This document shows positions 1-11,900 of a stretch of 64,000 nt of DNA, piece after piece. Source of the stretch: Taudactylus pleione (lineage: Eukaryota > Chordata > Amphibia > Anura > Myobatrachidae). The notes under the pieces were generated by a model, which made no database searches, was not told the DNA's origin, and was given only the letters and a program-made list of their open reading frames with translations. Made by a program: the position numbers and the translations under genes. How positions within the stretch are numbered: position 1 is the first letter of the stretch; every line of letters begins with the position of its first letter. The DNA is taken from positions 7,909,001 to 7,973,000 of the forward strand of contig JAUIMM010000572.1 of assembly GCA_031769625.1 (NCBI GenBank). Reading direction: 5' to 3'.

Positions 1-173
1 ACATCGACAGCATGCCCCCTTTGGTACGAGACCTGGAGTGACGGCTTGCCCGTCGCTATCCGGGTCTCGCGCATGCGCACGACGGAGCCGGCTCCATCGT
101 GCGCATGTGCACTGGGCCACCATCGACCCGCTTGCGAGCGCATAGCGCTCGTGAGTGGGTATGAATCATGCCC
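1..173. mobile_element. Right end of a multi-hairpin non-autonomous DNA element
   Basis: The first 173 bases are homologous to the right third of the element at 35799-36347, so the element enters the window already truncated on the left. Three successive stem-loops are visible: about 27-69, 69-110 and 126-159. The end resembles the GAATCAGGCCC terminus of the longer copy, here decayed to GAATCATGCCC. No protein is encoded; the minus-strand open frame here is a by-product of GC-rich stems. It is useful mainly because it can be compared base pair by base pair with the second copy. Confidence 0.75.
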
Positions 174-299
174 TCTGTGTAATAATATGGGGCAGAGATG
201 AATATGCTGAATAATGACTGCAAGAATACTGAAAGTTTGTACACTGTAGAGAACTCATAATGTGAAAACTCTGGGAATTCCAACTTGGTCTGCTCTAGG

Positions 300-818
300 G
301 AGTATCTCTGGAGATCCGGGTGTGGAACTAATACAGGATTGTGGCTCTAGGAGTCAGTACACAGATACTGTACTGAGTACACACACTGGTGATCCAGATG
401 CAGGACTGGTACAGGAGAATGGCAATAGGAGTCAATATATAAATGCTTGTAGTGAGTACACATGCTGGTGGTCCAGATGCAGGACAGGTATAGGAGAGTG
501 ACACTAGGTGTCAGTACACAGATGCTGCACTGAGTACACATGCTGGTGATCAAGGCGCTGGACTGGTGCAAGAGAATGGCACTAGGAGTCAGTACATGAA
601 TATTGTACTGAGTACACTCACTGGTGATCCAGATGCAGGACTGGTACAAGAGAATGGCACTAGGAGTCAGTACATGGATATTGTACTGAGTACACTTGCT
701 GGTGATCAAGATGCAGGACTGGTACAAGAGAATGGCACTAGAAGTCAGTACATGGATGCCGTACTAGGAAACCATGTTGGTGATCCAGACACTGATTTCA
801 CTGAAGTTAATAACTAGA
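300..818. repeat. Tandem repeat, 78-79 bp unit, about 6.5 copies
   Basis: The phrase GAGTCAGTACA...TGAGTACAC...GGTGATCCAGATGCAGGACTGG recurs at about 348, 427, 507, 585, 663 and 741, with a degenerate part-unit before 348. Units at 585 and 663 are nearly identical, outer ones more diverged, as expected for unequal exchange. Open frames on both strands follow the repeat and are not evidence of a gene. Confidence 0.9.
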
Positions 819-1244
819 ATCTCAGCACACAGACAGGTGTTGAAGTAATCACTGGAGAAAACAGATGCTGATTAGTGCTGAAGTAGTTTCACTGGAGTTT
901 AGCCATAGACTAGTACTGAAGAAATTGCTAGAGAAGATGCTGATTAGCACTGGAAGGAGTCACTGGAAATAAATAGCATATGCCTGGAGCCATGTAATAG
1001 AATCACATTCACTGGGAAAGCAAAGTTGAAAAGCAGCTTCTTGTTCCTGGAGTCAGATTAAATACCCTTAGATAGTTGATTATTGGATAAGACTATCAGC
1101 TGAGTGACCACAGGACTACCTTTAGGTGAGACTAGTACGGTGATACAGACTCATAGCTGCACCCATGCCTGCCACCTTGGGAACCAGGATGCATGCATGG
1201 AAGCCCTAGCAGACCCTGAGGAGTAGTGGCCAATCCCAGGCCAC

Positions 1245-1268
1245 ATCCTGACAGCCAGCTGTCAGGAT
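1245..1268. repeat. Perfect 10-bp stem-loop
   Basis: ATCCTGACAG and CTGTCAGGAT flank a CCAG loop. It lies in a moderately GC-rich stretch that probably belongs to an old, unresolved repeat running to about 1750. Bases 819-1244 hold nothing else I can support. Confidence 0.5.
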
Positions 1269-1369
1269 GCATTCTGTCAAAATACCAACAGCAGCATCCT
1301 GATGGTTGGTATCCCGACAGGGGTTGGGTAAGTATACATACCCTCCCCCCTTCTCCCCTAACCATCCCT

Positions 1370-1580
1370 TCTTGTAACCCTAACCCTCTCCAATCTGCAC
1401 CCTAACCCTCCCCATTAGTGCCTAAGCCTTAGTTTCCCCCCTTCATACCTAAATCTAACCATCCCCCTTAGTGCCTAACCCTAACCCTCCCCCCTTGGGG
1501 TGCCTACCCTAACCTACCCCCAAACCTAACGCTAACTCCGTTATTCTACATAAACCTAACTGCTCCTCCCCCCTGCAGCT
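1370..1580. repeat. Degenerate CCCTAA-like block
   Basis: ACCCTAACCCT and close variants recur about eight times, broken by C-runs (CCCCCCTT). This looks like degenerate interstitial telomere-like DNA or a C-rich low-complexity segment of a repeat; it is not an intact telomere array. Confidence 0.6.
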
Positions 1581-1739
1581 AACACTAAGGGTCCCCCAGA
1601 TTTACCTCATTCAGGCTGGCTTCCTTCAGTGTTCCAGAATTGGGATTAAGATAGGCATCAGTATTTTGATGGCTATTTTAAGTCCCTTGTTGGGCTTCCC
1701 CCATTGGGATTTAGACTGGCGGCATCACGGCCACTGGTC

Positions 1740-2710
1740 TCATAAATACATCCAATAAGAACTCACACTAGTCTCCACCCCATATACACCTGCTTCTTGA
1801 AAAAGCTGTCACTTATGCTGAAATGCATTGAAGACACAGGTGTTTGCTGCTGTTTTATGTCCTGGACTGTACTGCTGGTATTGCAATTTGGATAGCATCA
1901 GAATCGAACCACCTGCATCTATTAGCTCCCCAATTGCTGGGGTTTGGTTGGTTTGCTACAGCTATTAAAGGGAGACACCAATCCACGCAACAGAGTGCAT
2001 CCAGTGCTCTCACTTACTGTGGCTGCTATTATTGATACCGGTTGGCAGCCTGCAGCAGCATAATCAATCTTTGCCACCAGAACATCTCTGCAGGTATTCC
2101 CCATTTACAGTGAGTGAGTACCTGAAATCTCTGCTACATCAGAAAAAGCTGAAACCGACGGACCCTGTATAGTGAGTAAAACTATAAAGGATGATGTGCT
2201 AATACATCAACCACAATTGTTAGTGCATATACAGATATGTCCAGTTGCACCTTTGCCACTTGTGAGGCATGGTACGATGCATGTGCACATTTGCAGTGCA
2301 AGTGGCAAGGATGCAAGAGGACACATCTGTACTACTATTGCAGCTGTTTTATCTGACTGGACATAAATGTTTAATTTCATGTCATTTCTCTGATACTGCT
2401 ATGCTAACGGACTGTACATTTTCCAACTTTATCTGCAGTTAGGAAAAGCACTCCATATATCACTGCTGACAGCTATTCACTACCTTTGCTAAGTTACATG
2501 CATTTTATGTGGATGACTATACATTGAATTCATATTATATTTATATTGTAGTGATATTGTTATATTATTGTGCCCTGGAGTAGTGTTATTTATTATTGAA
2601 TATACATATTTTATACTGCATACTCCCGGGAGAAATTGACCTTTGTCTATTTTATATTTAAATGAATAAACACTTTGTCTTGAATAGATTGTATTATTTA
2701 TGTAATTGTT
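1740..2710 (+). mobile_element. Possible Penelope-like element UTR fragment
   Basis: At 1795-1832 there is a CTTGAAAAAGC...GCTGAAATGCATTG arrangement. It parallels the CTTGAAAAAGTC...GGATGAAACGCATTGG segment in the 3' region of the intact Penelope copies at 20.8-30.9 kb. The stretch ends in AT-rich DNA with AATAAACACTTTG near 2666. No protein domain is visible, so assignment rests on this short motif only. Bases 2711-3110 hold nothing I can support. Confidence 0.3.
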
Positions 2711-3114
2711 CTAAGCGCAACAGCAACATTTTGCTCATACATTTAGTCTGAATACTCCATGTGGAATGAAATACCTGGCGCGATGATCCGTCAGGCCTCG
2801 TGTAACGCTGCTATTTTCGGATGGCTTTTTTTGCAACTAAGTGGCTTTTGGGTGAAAAAGATGAAAAAAACACAACCTGGCGCAAGCAGAGTCACATGGA
2901 ACCTGGCACACCAGGAGGGGTTGTTTGGCAGGACTGCAGCAAGAATGTATGAAGACACATCTGTATTTCTCATTTTTATATCTAAGAAATACGTTCAAGG
3001 GGTTGTATTCATTAAGTCTACTGTATCTAGAGAAAAAAATCTATTTCCAAAATTTCAAATCTAACATTTCCAAAGTGTTAATTCTTGATCACATCCTCTT
3101 ATGCATTTAGGAAC

Positions 3115-4327
3115 TCAGTCTATAAGTCTACATTCCAAAGCAGCAACTTGGTGTCCTAGATGGAGAAAATGGTTAGCAACAGGTTTACTGGATGATCCAG
3201 AGAAGAGGGTCTGGCAGAAGGAGCTGCGGTTGATGGCAATCCCCTCTCTAAACACATGAGTGGTCAAACCAATATATGCAAAACCACATGGACATGATAA
3301 AATATAAACCACATAGTCCATCAGACAGTGTAGCTTATATCAAATTTTGTTATACCTGCCAATGTGTGGATGTGGAAAGGTTGATTAACCTAAAGATCAT
3401 GCAGTCTGACTTTTGCATATTTAAGCAGCTAGTATTGCTTATGATGGTTGGTTGACTCATAGAGCACATAAGTAATTCCTTTAAATTAGGCTCTCAATGG
3501 TATACCATCCTTTGTGGCTACTACATGTCACAAAGTTACAGGTCCGATGTGATGCTTGGACAGTGCTTCCTAAGGAATTTGCGCAATGACTTTCAAAAAT
3601 AATCTGGCTCTTTTTAGTTGAGCACCACTGATCAGTCTTTGTCTTGCCCGCACCTTTCTATAATTTGATTAGAATATCCCTGTTGCCTAAATAACTCCTT
3701 TATATCAATTAATTGATATTAAGCTATTATTGGTTTAGAGTTATTCATGAAAATTCTCATGAATTGAGAAATAGACAGACTCTCCTTTAAGCTAGGAGGA
3801 TCATTGCTTGTTGCATATAACAGCGTTTTTCTATCACTCTCCTTATGGTACTATGTAGTACCAAATGCAGAGTTTTCACAACATACAGTAAAATGTATGG
3901 ATGTCCTTTAATCTTTATAGGTAAATCAAACCATAAAATTTAAACCATTTAAATTATCTACCATTTGTGTTAGCTCTTCCTGTGTCCATCCAAATAAAAA
4001 AACATTGTCTATGAATCTTTTATAATACAAAATATTTGCCCCATATACTGTACTCACATAATATGTATTTCTTCGTAATCATGCATAAATACTGTATGTT
4101 TGAATAAGAGGGTGCCAAATATGGGCCCATGGCTGTCCAGCTATTTGCATATAGAATTCACCATAGTACACAAAATTATTGTTTTTTAATGCTAGTTCTG
4201 TGAGCAAAATTAATAACTCAGTAAGTGGCCCCATGTGTGGCCCCTTTGCTAGTGCTTCCCTCACCAATAATAAACCCAAATCATGGGGTATTATAATATA
4301 TAAAGAGCAAATATTGAGAAGCACCAA
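3115..4327 (-). pseudogene. Penelope-like element fragment (RT to GIY-YIG), decayed
   Basis: Penelope-like elements encode a reverse transcriptase fused to a GIY-YIG endonuclease. Reading the minus strand, 4327-4079 contains RT-like sequence (FYMQIAG followed by a broken continuation). 4014-4003 encodes FIDN where an active element has YIDD, followed by VFLFGWTQEEL. 3310-3250 encodes YVVYILSCPCGFAYIGLTT, the start of the GIY-YIG fold. Multiple stops and frame changes separate these pieces, so the copy is dead. The C-terminal catalytic Glu region is missing or beyond recognition. Clade (Poseidon- or Neptune-like) cannot be settled by eye. Confidence 0.75.
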
Positions 4328-4330
4328 GAG

Positions 4331-5840
4331 TGCTTCTTCAGGTATATATTTCAGTACAGGGATTACATGAAGGAATGACAGAAGACTCCCTTTTTGGAGG
4401 CACTGTTATTGTTAAATTGAAATATTAAAACATACCTTATGTCTTTTACTTATTATAATAAAATTATATATATATATATATATATATTTAATTTGCAATA
4501 ATATTGCAGCTCTTTTGTACTTGTAAGTAATATTCAATATTGTGGCTGTGTGTGGTTTTGGCTGAACATGTATTAATAATAGGTTGAGAGCAACCATTAA
4601 TATAATCAGCCTACAATAACCATAATCAGGAGATCAATGTATCTCGTAGTCAGCATAAGTACAACCAGCTCACTAGGAGGTTCTATATGTATGTTGTACT
4701 TAGAGAACATTTTGCCTCTAGTGAGCAGTAATGCAGACAAGACTTGTAAGCAAAATGTATAAAGTAGGTGACAGCCTCAGATAATAGATACATTTTGGGC
4801 TAAATTGCAATTCCATAATTGAAAGAGGTACAGTCACTTAAACTGAGCTTATTCTCCTATTGACTACATGTTCAGAATGAAATGCTCAGAATAATCAAAA
4901 TAGCCTCACATACAATGCAATTATACTATTTTATATGATAGGACTCATTTGAGTCAGTATCATGAACTTTATGAACTTCATATGCATCCCAATAACATGT
5001 ACTGTAGTTATCATAATTATTAAACAAAATGATGCATCAATTAAGCCTGCCTATTCATAAACTACTGTGCATGCATATCTCAGGGATATAATTATAATTA
5101 GAAAACAGAGTGTGAGCATGTATCAGCTGATCCAGCATTCCAGATGCCTTTTTCCATGAAAACTCATCCAACCCTGTGTATTGCAGCACAATAACAAATC
5201 CAATAAATACGTTATCACGTGTATAAAAAATTCTAAGCATATATATCTTCACACATGTCAAAATTAGTTAAGCAAGCATACATCTGCATATAATTTCTGT
5301 ATGGGTGGTAAATGTTATATAAAGCTGCTCTGCCTATGCTTCCTCACTGTGTGCTGTGCAGTAAACAATGAGGTGAGAGAGCAAGACATCTGACCCTGAG
5401 GGAAGGAAGGAAGTTCGTCATATCTGCTGTCAGGTGGCAAACCTTAAGTTGTTCTGTTGTAGGAACATTGCAGGGTAGTCACACTAACGTGAGTGTGACG
5501 GTCAGAGGTATGGTGTGATACCTGTATATTCAGTTAATCTGTCTATATGCTGGAAAAATGTGCAGCTCAGCTCTCACCTATGCTCTACAGTTCAGTCTGT
5601 GTGCAGATGACACGTTTCACGTCCTAACTTGTTCACAGCTTGACAACTTGACAACTTGACCCATCATTTCTGCCAGGAGGTCCTTATTTCAACCCATTTC
5701 CCAACTTCTAGATAGCTTACTGCAACCACATATACTGTATATCATGAAATAAAATCTTTCTTAAAGGATACCACCAGTCTACTGGTGTTACTGAATGTTC
5801 TGGGTAATCTACCTGAAGGTGCATTACTACAGTATGTGTA
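4331..5840. other. Gene-free AT-rich stretch
   Basis: No domain-like ORF, RNA gene or clear terminal repeat. It contains a short (TA)n run near 4468-4488 and scattered TACTGTA motifs. It lies between two Penelope fragments that point away from each other, so part of it may be old Penelope 5' sequence, but I cannot show this. Confidence 0.5.
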
Positions 5841-7205
5841 ATGGATGTGAACAGCCTTTATACCTCAATCTCCCATAAAGTGGTCTACAAATAAAATAAA
5901 AAATGAGTTCCTCACTTCCAACCAAGTAGATGAACTTGATGTGGACCTCTCTATGCATCTATTGAACTTAACATAAGAAGAAACTATATTTTGTACAATA
6001 ACCTTCTACCTACAACTTAGTGGGTGTGTGATGGGATCCAATGTGGCCCCATTGTATGCAAACATTTACATATTTAAACAGAAGCAAAAGATTTTCTTTG
6101 ATGATGCCAATATTAAACAGCACATTCTGTTTTTTACTCGATATATTGATGACCTCTTAATGATATGGACAGGCAGTGAGACTGTGTTTAACAACCTGAT
6201 GGACGACGTCAATGCCTAACTGGCTGAAATTAAATTTAGCCTTATGTATATCAATTAGATGGACATGTATATAAGTAGTGTTCAAAGTCAAATTGTTACT
6301 GAAGTATATACCAAGGAAACGGACAGAAATACACTATTAACAGTATCCAGCCATCGCCCATGTGCATTAAAAAATGGTCTGACTAAGTCCCAGATGATGC
6401 GGGTGTCACGTATTACAAGTGAGAGAAAAAAATTGGATGAATTATTAGACAAAGTTATCCAAAAATTTGAACAAAGGGGGTATAACCATAAGTACTTACA
6501 ACAACAAAAGTGAGAAGTTATGAACATACCCATATGTGAATTATTACAACCAAAAAACAAAGAAGCCAAAGAAGTTATTGCTTGGAAACGTGAATATACA
6601 TTGGCTAGCCTGGTCACACATATGGCTATGAGAAATTTATGGCCTATAGTAGTAACGGATAAAAATTTAAGCTGTTTTAAACATAAAAGGCCACTTCCAT
6701 GTTTCAACAGGGGCAGAAACATCAGAGACATGGTGGTTCACACCGATATCTCTAAATTTATCAATACACAAGTGACAAATACCTATGTGAATCCATCCTA
6801 GATGCAACAGTTGTCCTAGCTGTACAAATTCTAGATTTATGGATATGGTTCCAACATTCAAAAATCCGCAAATAAGCAAGGAGTATAAAATTAAATACAC
6901 ATTAACCTGTTCCTCCACATATGTAGTGTATATTTTTTGTCCATACAGACTTTACTATATAGGACAAACTGCCAAGCTCTTCAAACAGCACATGGCCATA
7001 CATCAATTAGCTATAAGAGCCGCTGTAGAGGTTAAAGCCATGGAACAACCCATGGTGCCACACTTCAGAGACTCTACACATAACCTAACATCTTTGAGAC
7101 ATAAAATTATTGATCATGTGCCGAGGAGATCGGGCTAATAAACTGCTCAAGTTGGAATCCAAATGGATATATGAGCTCAAAATGAAAGCACCAAATGGAC
7201 TAAAA
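5841..7205 (+). pseudogene. Penelope-like element fragment, RT plus GIY-YIG, decayed
   Basis: Forward strand. About 5841 encodes MDVNSLYTSISHK, a typical start of RT palm motif A. 6028-6060 reads MMGSNVAPLYANIY (RT motif B). 6142-6153 encodes the catalytic YIDD, intact here. 6259-6513 and 6520-6801 carry the linker. 6839-7138 carries the GIY-YIG start (YVVYIFCPYRLYYIGQT). After a frame change, 7130-7204 carries the LESKWIYELK...APNGL ending that includes the endonuclease Glu. At least four frame breaks or stops are present. It is related to, but not the same copy as, the fragment at 3.1-4.3 kb, and both are much older than the pair at 20.8-30.9 kb. Confidence 0.8.
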
Positions 7206-7420
7206 TGAAATGATGCCATGGAACCTGTACAGTACCTCTTAATTCCATCAATATTCCTCTACTATAACCTGCACTGGAATGTACTGTATTATTCAGCTAT
7301 TTCAGTTCCTTAACATCTTATGATCAATATATGTTTTCAATACTGTACATAGATGTGTTCTAGATGCATTTACAAAGTCCAAGTAAAACTGTCTTACAGT
7401 CTAAGTTTTTGATGCATGCA

Positions 7421-8445
7421 TGAATACCCTTAAATTGCTAGAGAGAAATAATCGTTGTCCAGACAATAATTGTGGTTCCAAAGCACAACAATTCATATTG
7501 CATTTAAAAAGAAAGGTACACGCTTTGATCTAGCACAATTAGCGCAAAGGCAATTAAATGCAGAAAATAAGATACAGCCCAATGCATACGCGTGCGCACT
7601 GGTCCCAGCATACAGTCATCAGTCCTGAAGCCTGTGGTCATCCACGAAGAATGGCTGTATGTTGGGATCAGCAAGCAGGCAATAAACTTTACAGATCACA
7701 TATGACAACAATAAAGACAGACAAACATAATTCCATTGGTTCTTGCTCTTGGTCTTTGTAGTATGCTGTAGTTCATAGGACAGTTCATATGCTGTCACTA
7801 GGGGTATATCCCAGTTCCTTAGAGGTTGCTTTGTGTGGTTTTCCCGCCAAAGAACTGGTTTAAACTAGTAAAAAACACTTCATACAGCTTTACATTCTAA
7901 CCACTAATTTCATGTAGTTCATATCTTGCGAACGCATGATGCGATTTCCTTGTGGGTCGAACCGGAAATCTGCAAATAAACAGTGATTTAGATGGTACCA
8001 AACATGATATGTCTACTAGCTTATGTACCTTAAATATCATATACATTACATTTCACAACATAAGTATTCGCTAATAAAACCTCTAATATTAAGCTTTTAA
8101 TGTGGAGGAACCTTTTTTATAAGTTTTGGTATGTGTAAGTGTGAGAATATTGTATAAAGTCGCTAATAGGCACGGTGCGTTTATGTGTAGAGTGCTTTGA
8201 TTTACAGCACAGTGTTCTGTGCGTCTTATATATTTTATGTTTTATTTAATGTGTGTATGGGGTATGGTAGGACTTTCAACAATATGCGGTAGCAATGCAG
8301 ATGCATGATGCTAATAGTCTAGTAAAGCATCGTACTCAATGGTTTCGTACTGACGACACAAGATGGCGTCGTCAGGAGCAACACAAGATGGCGTTGCCCG
8401 ATATTAACTTAAGATCTGGTCTCAGCCAATCATCCGGCTTCAACA
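7421..8445 (-). repeat. ERV-A 3' LTR
   Basis: Begins TGAATACCC on the plus strand and ends GGCTTCAACA, matching 16360-17388 throughout with scattered substitutions. Two AAGATGGCG motifs (8360 and 8385) match the YY1 core and sit near the U3 start. A CCAAT box lies at about 8426-8430. On the minus strand the purine-richer AATGGGTGGA directly precedes the LTR and is a plausible polypurine tract. Confidence 0.9.
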
Positions 8446-8498
8446 GTCCACCCATTGATAGCAAACAATACGCTATCACACTCCGGTCTTAAATTTAT

Positions 8499-9628
8499 TC
8501 AGTCATACACTATGAAATAAAAAAAAAGTATGAAAAAAGTACCCCAAGCGATCCTGGTGGGATCTAATGCTACCATAATTTTGAAGCCAGTTGTTTCGCT
8601 AATCAACTGTGTGGTTGTATGTACATCACCAGGTATCATATTTCTTTTGTCTCTGTGCTCATACTGTGTGTGAAGATATGGTGATGGTGTGTTTTTATGA
8701 ATACCAAGCATTTCACCAGGTGTAAGGGTCATAACCTCTGGAGTACCCTTCCCGGATAACATAAACCTTCAGAACTCGGAGTGAGACACTTGTACATTTT
8801 CCTTCCACATATAAAATACACATCATCTGTGAGTACATAAGGGATAGGATGCATAATTTTCATCGGGCACAATTCTCTAACAAATAATCCTACCGCAGAT
8901 TTTCCCATTTGGCTGATACGCATTTTAGGTTGTACAATAACTGCACAGTACCCTTCAGGTACTCTGCCAACCATTACCTTGGTAGGACTAAGTGTATACT
9001 TATACCAGAAGTATCTTCCATTGGTAATGTTACGTATAAGTCCACCATCTACTGGTTCATTATCAGCTCAGTGTGAAAAGGTCATTGTCTGTTCCTGGAC
9101 ACTTCCCAATTTCCTGGTTTATTGGAATTGGTGATGTATAAACATAACAGGGATCTATCCACCTCCTGTTGATGGAGCTTAAAATTTGGTGGCTTGGACA
9201 TAATGAATTTCCCATCCAGCGTTTTCCCCTTAAGTAATCCAAGAACTTCAGAGACATTTAATGGGAGAGGTACTAAACCTACATTATGTTGTCCCTGAGA
9301 CACATGAGTGCAAACCCACTAAGGAATGGTAATCCTCAAAAGGATGCTCGCCCAAATACAGGTTACTCTTGGACTGGCATTGCTGAATGCACTTTTCATC
9401 AATTAGAGATCCACAGTTTGCACACATATAGTATTCCTCAGACAATAGACCTTCACACTGACTCCAAGTTTCTAGAATGACAGATCTCTTAATTAATTTA
9501 CTGCGTTTGGTCAGATACCACCCTTGTGAATGTATTGCTCCTTCTCCTGACTCCACTCCATCTGTATCACCTTTGAAGTCTCCCTCCATCATCTGTCCAC
9601 CATTACAGAACAAGACATCCCGAACCAA
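8499..9628 (-). pseudogene. ERV-A env fragment, C-terminally truncated
   Basis: Env is the surface/transmembrane glycoprotein. Minus-strand frames 9628-9284, 9303-9063, 8974-8729 and 8762-8499 lie between integrase and the 3' LTR, where env belongs. The segment at about 8830-8750 has a YFICG...YKCL...GLCYPG cysteine pattern reminiscent of the end of a class I surface subunit. I see no fusion peptide, heptad repeat, CX6CC motif or anchor helix before the LTR, so the transmembrane subunit seems deleted. Several frame changes confirm it is a pseudogene. Confidence 0.55.
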
Positions 9629-9732
9629 ACAAGGATGATGAGAACTCTGGGAGAAAATCAGAACGCAACCCAGCCCACCACTCCATTACTGGAATAATGG
9701 TCTGTAAATTTCCCTAGCTCAGGTATCTCACT

Positions 9733-11019
9733 TCACTCTTTAACCCTCCCGGAACAAGCTCGCAATTGACAGGTCTGCGTTATCTGACTCGACTCTGCCT
9801 TGTATCTCCACTGGATAGTTGACCTTCCTGCAGTGAGTGGAATGGACCCAGGTATCTCTGCCACTTTCAAGGATGTCGTACTTGTCAGCAACAGTTGATA
9901 CGGACCTTCACACTGATCTGTCAGACAACCTGAATGTAAGAAATTTCTGATCATAACAAATTCTCCAGGTTCAACATCATGACATTTTGTTTCTGGCATA
10001 TCAGGTGACAACAATTTCAATTTCTGTTGCTGCTGTTTCAACTGTTTATTCATTGTTATAATATACTTTTACAGTAACCTCCTTGTTACTTTTCAAGTCT
10101 TCCCATGGACTTAAAATCAGATGAGGTTGTCTCCCGAACAGTATCTCAAAGGGGGACAAATTAAGAGGGGGTCTAGAAGTTGTCCTGATGCTATGAAGGA
10201 CTAGTAGTAAGGCTTCTGGCCAACCTAATCCAGTTACAGCCATGATCTTACTCAGTTTGTTCTTAATAGTACTGTTTACTCTCTCCACCTTAGCCCTGGC
10301 TTGCGGTTGTTAGGGGGTGTGGGGGTGTGAAGTCTACTATTAATACCCATCAACTTACACATGTTCTGGAAGACATCACCAGTGAAATGAGTACCCCTAT
10401 CACTTTCTATGATTCTAGGGATACCGTGCCTGCATACAAATTCCTGTATGATCTTTTTAGCAGTAAACGCAGCAGTATTAGTGGCAGCTGGATATGCCTC
10501 TACCCATTTAGAAAGCACATCTGTACAAACTAATACATATTTGAGATTCCTGCAGGGTGTCATTGGATGAAATCAATTTGTATTACCTTAAAAGGTCTGT
10601 CTGTCAGAGGGATGTGAGATGGCTCAGTCGGTATTGTCTTCCCGACATTCTTCCTCAAGCAGGTCAGGCAGGACAGCTCAGCTTGAGAAGAAAAGCCTGG
10701 TGCACCAATATGCCATGACCAACTTGCACATACCTTGTTTACCTAGGTGAGTAAGACCATGTGCTGCCTCAGCCAAGCTTGGGTAGTATGCCTTGGGAGC
10801 TACCGGCTTACCTTGTCCTTCTCTCCAGAGTCCTGAGGACTCTTGCCCACATCCCTTGGATCTCCAAACTGCCTTTTCCTGAATTGCACACAAATTTTGC
10901 ATCTCAATTAATTTCTGCATATCAATAGTTTGAAACATCATCATTTGATCAATTTGTGTATTCATTCTTAAACCCTGCTGTCCATTTGGCAGCTTTGTCT
11001 GACACCAGATTGTCCTCAC
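9733..11019 (-). pseudogene. ERV-A integrase
   Basis: Integrase joins viral DNA to the host genome. In minus-strand order: an HHCC zinc domain (AHGLTHLGKQG near 10770-10735, then CLTC near 10670); the catalytic core with its first Asp in VCTDVLSKWVEAYPA and its second in ESDRGTHF (10563-10276); the Glu in KxERVNSTIKNK around 10288; and a C-terminal CEGPYQLLLT (GPY/F-type) module at about 9915-9880. The frame changes near 10290 and again between 10563 and 10678 make it non-functional. All three acidic positions can still be recognised. Confidence 0.8.
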
Positions 11020-11900
11020 ATGTATGGGCTTTACACTTAATGACAGCCACTGCCTTTGGCATTTGGATCGCTGTCAATAGTCCTTTTATATGTTTTGAGT
11101 GTGCTCTGGTGTGCCTGCTGCTGTCATAAAATTTCTAAGATACCATAGAGTTCCGAAATCGTGTACAACCCCAAAGGCGTTACTAGAGTCAGTGTATATG
11201 TTAGCTGATTTGCCTTCTGCCAAGTCACATGCTACTCTTAGTGCCACTGGACCAAGGGGTTCAGCTTCTATAACATCTTCATCATTTCCAACAGCATACC
11301 TCTATATAACTGTCCAGTGTGAGTTTGTCTATGACAACTCCCATTTGTGTAAAATGTCACATCTACATTTTCTAAAGGTGTATCACTTATGTCAGGTCTT
11401 GCAGTAAAGGTCTGATTCAAATATTTCATACAATCATGTGCATGAGTATACCTGCAAAACTCACCTTCCACCAGCGACTCACCTCTCTCCACCCTTTGTG
11501 CATCCTGATGCACATATCGTAAATACGTTGCTGGGTTTAATGTATGGCATGGTTTAATGGTGATATTTGCAGGGGCTATTAGAGTTAGTTCCCATTTCGT
11601 GAACCTAGCTGAGGAAACATGTCTGGTTTGGGCAGAATTCAGCAAAGCAGATACAGCATGGGGTGTATAAACAATTATATCATGGCCTAATACTACATCC
11701 TCACTCTTACTGACCAAAAGAGCAGTTGCTGCTACACTTCTTAAACACATTGGGAGTGATCTTGCCACAGTGTCCAATTGTGCACTGTAGTATGTACGAG
11801 TCTACTAGCATCACCATGTTTTTGTGTGGGGACACCTGCTGCGCAGCCATTAGCCTCTGTACAATATAAATCAAAAGGTTTTTCATATCAATCTGGTATT
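11020..11900 (-). pseudogene. ERV-A RNase H region
   Basis: RNase H removes RNA from the RNA:DNA hybrid. The minus-strand frame 11777-11268 carries the connection segment and the first strand of the fold, VDVTFYTNGSC. The residue after YT is Asn where the catalytic Asp is expected, so the active site is lost even where the frame is open. The downstream part to about 11020 is broken. The same region of ERV-B (20.2-20.8 plus 30.9-31.3 kb) is clearly homologous. Confidence 0.75.
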
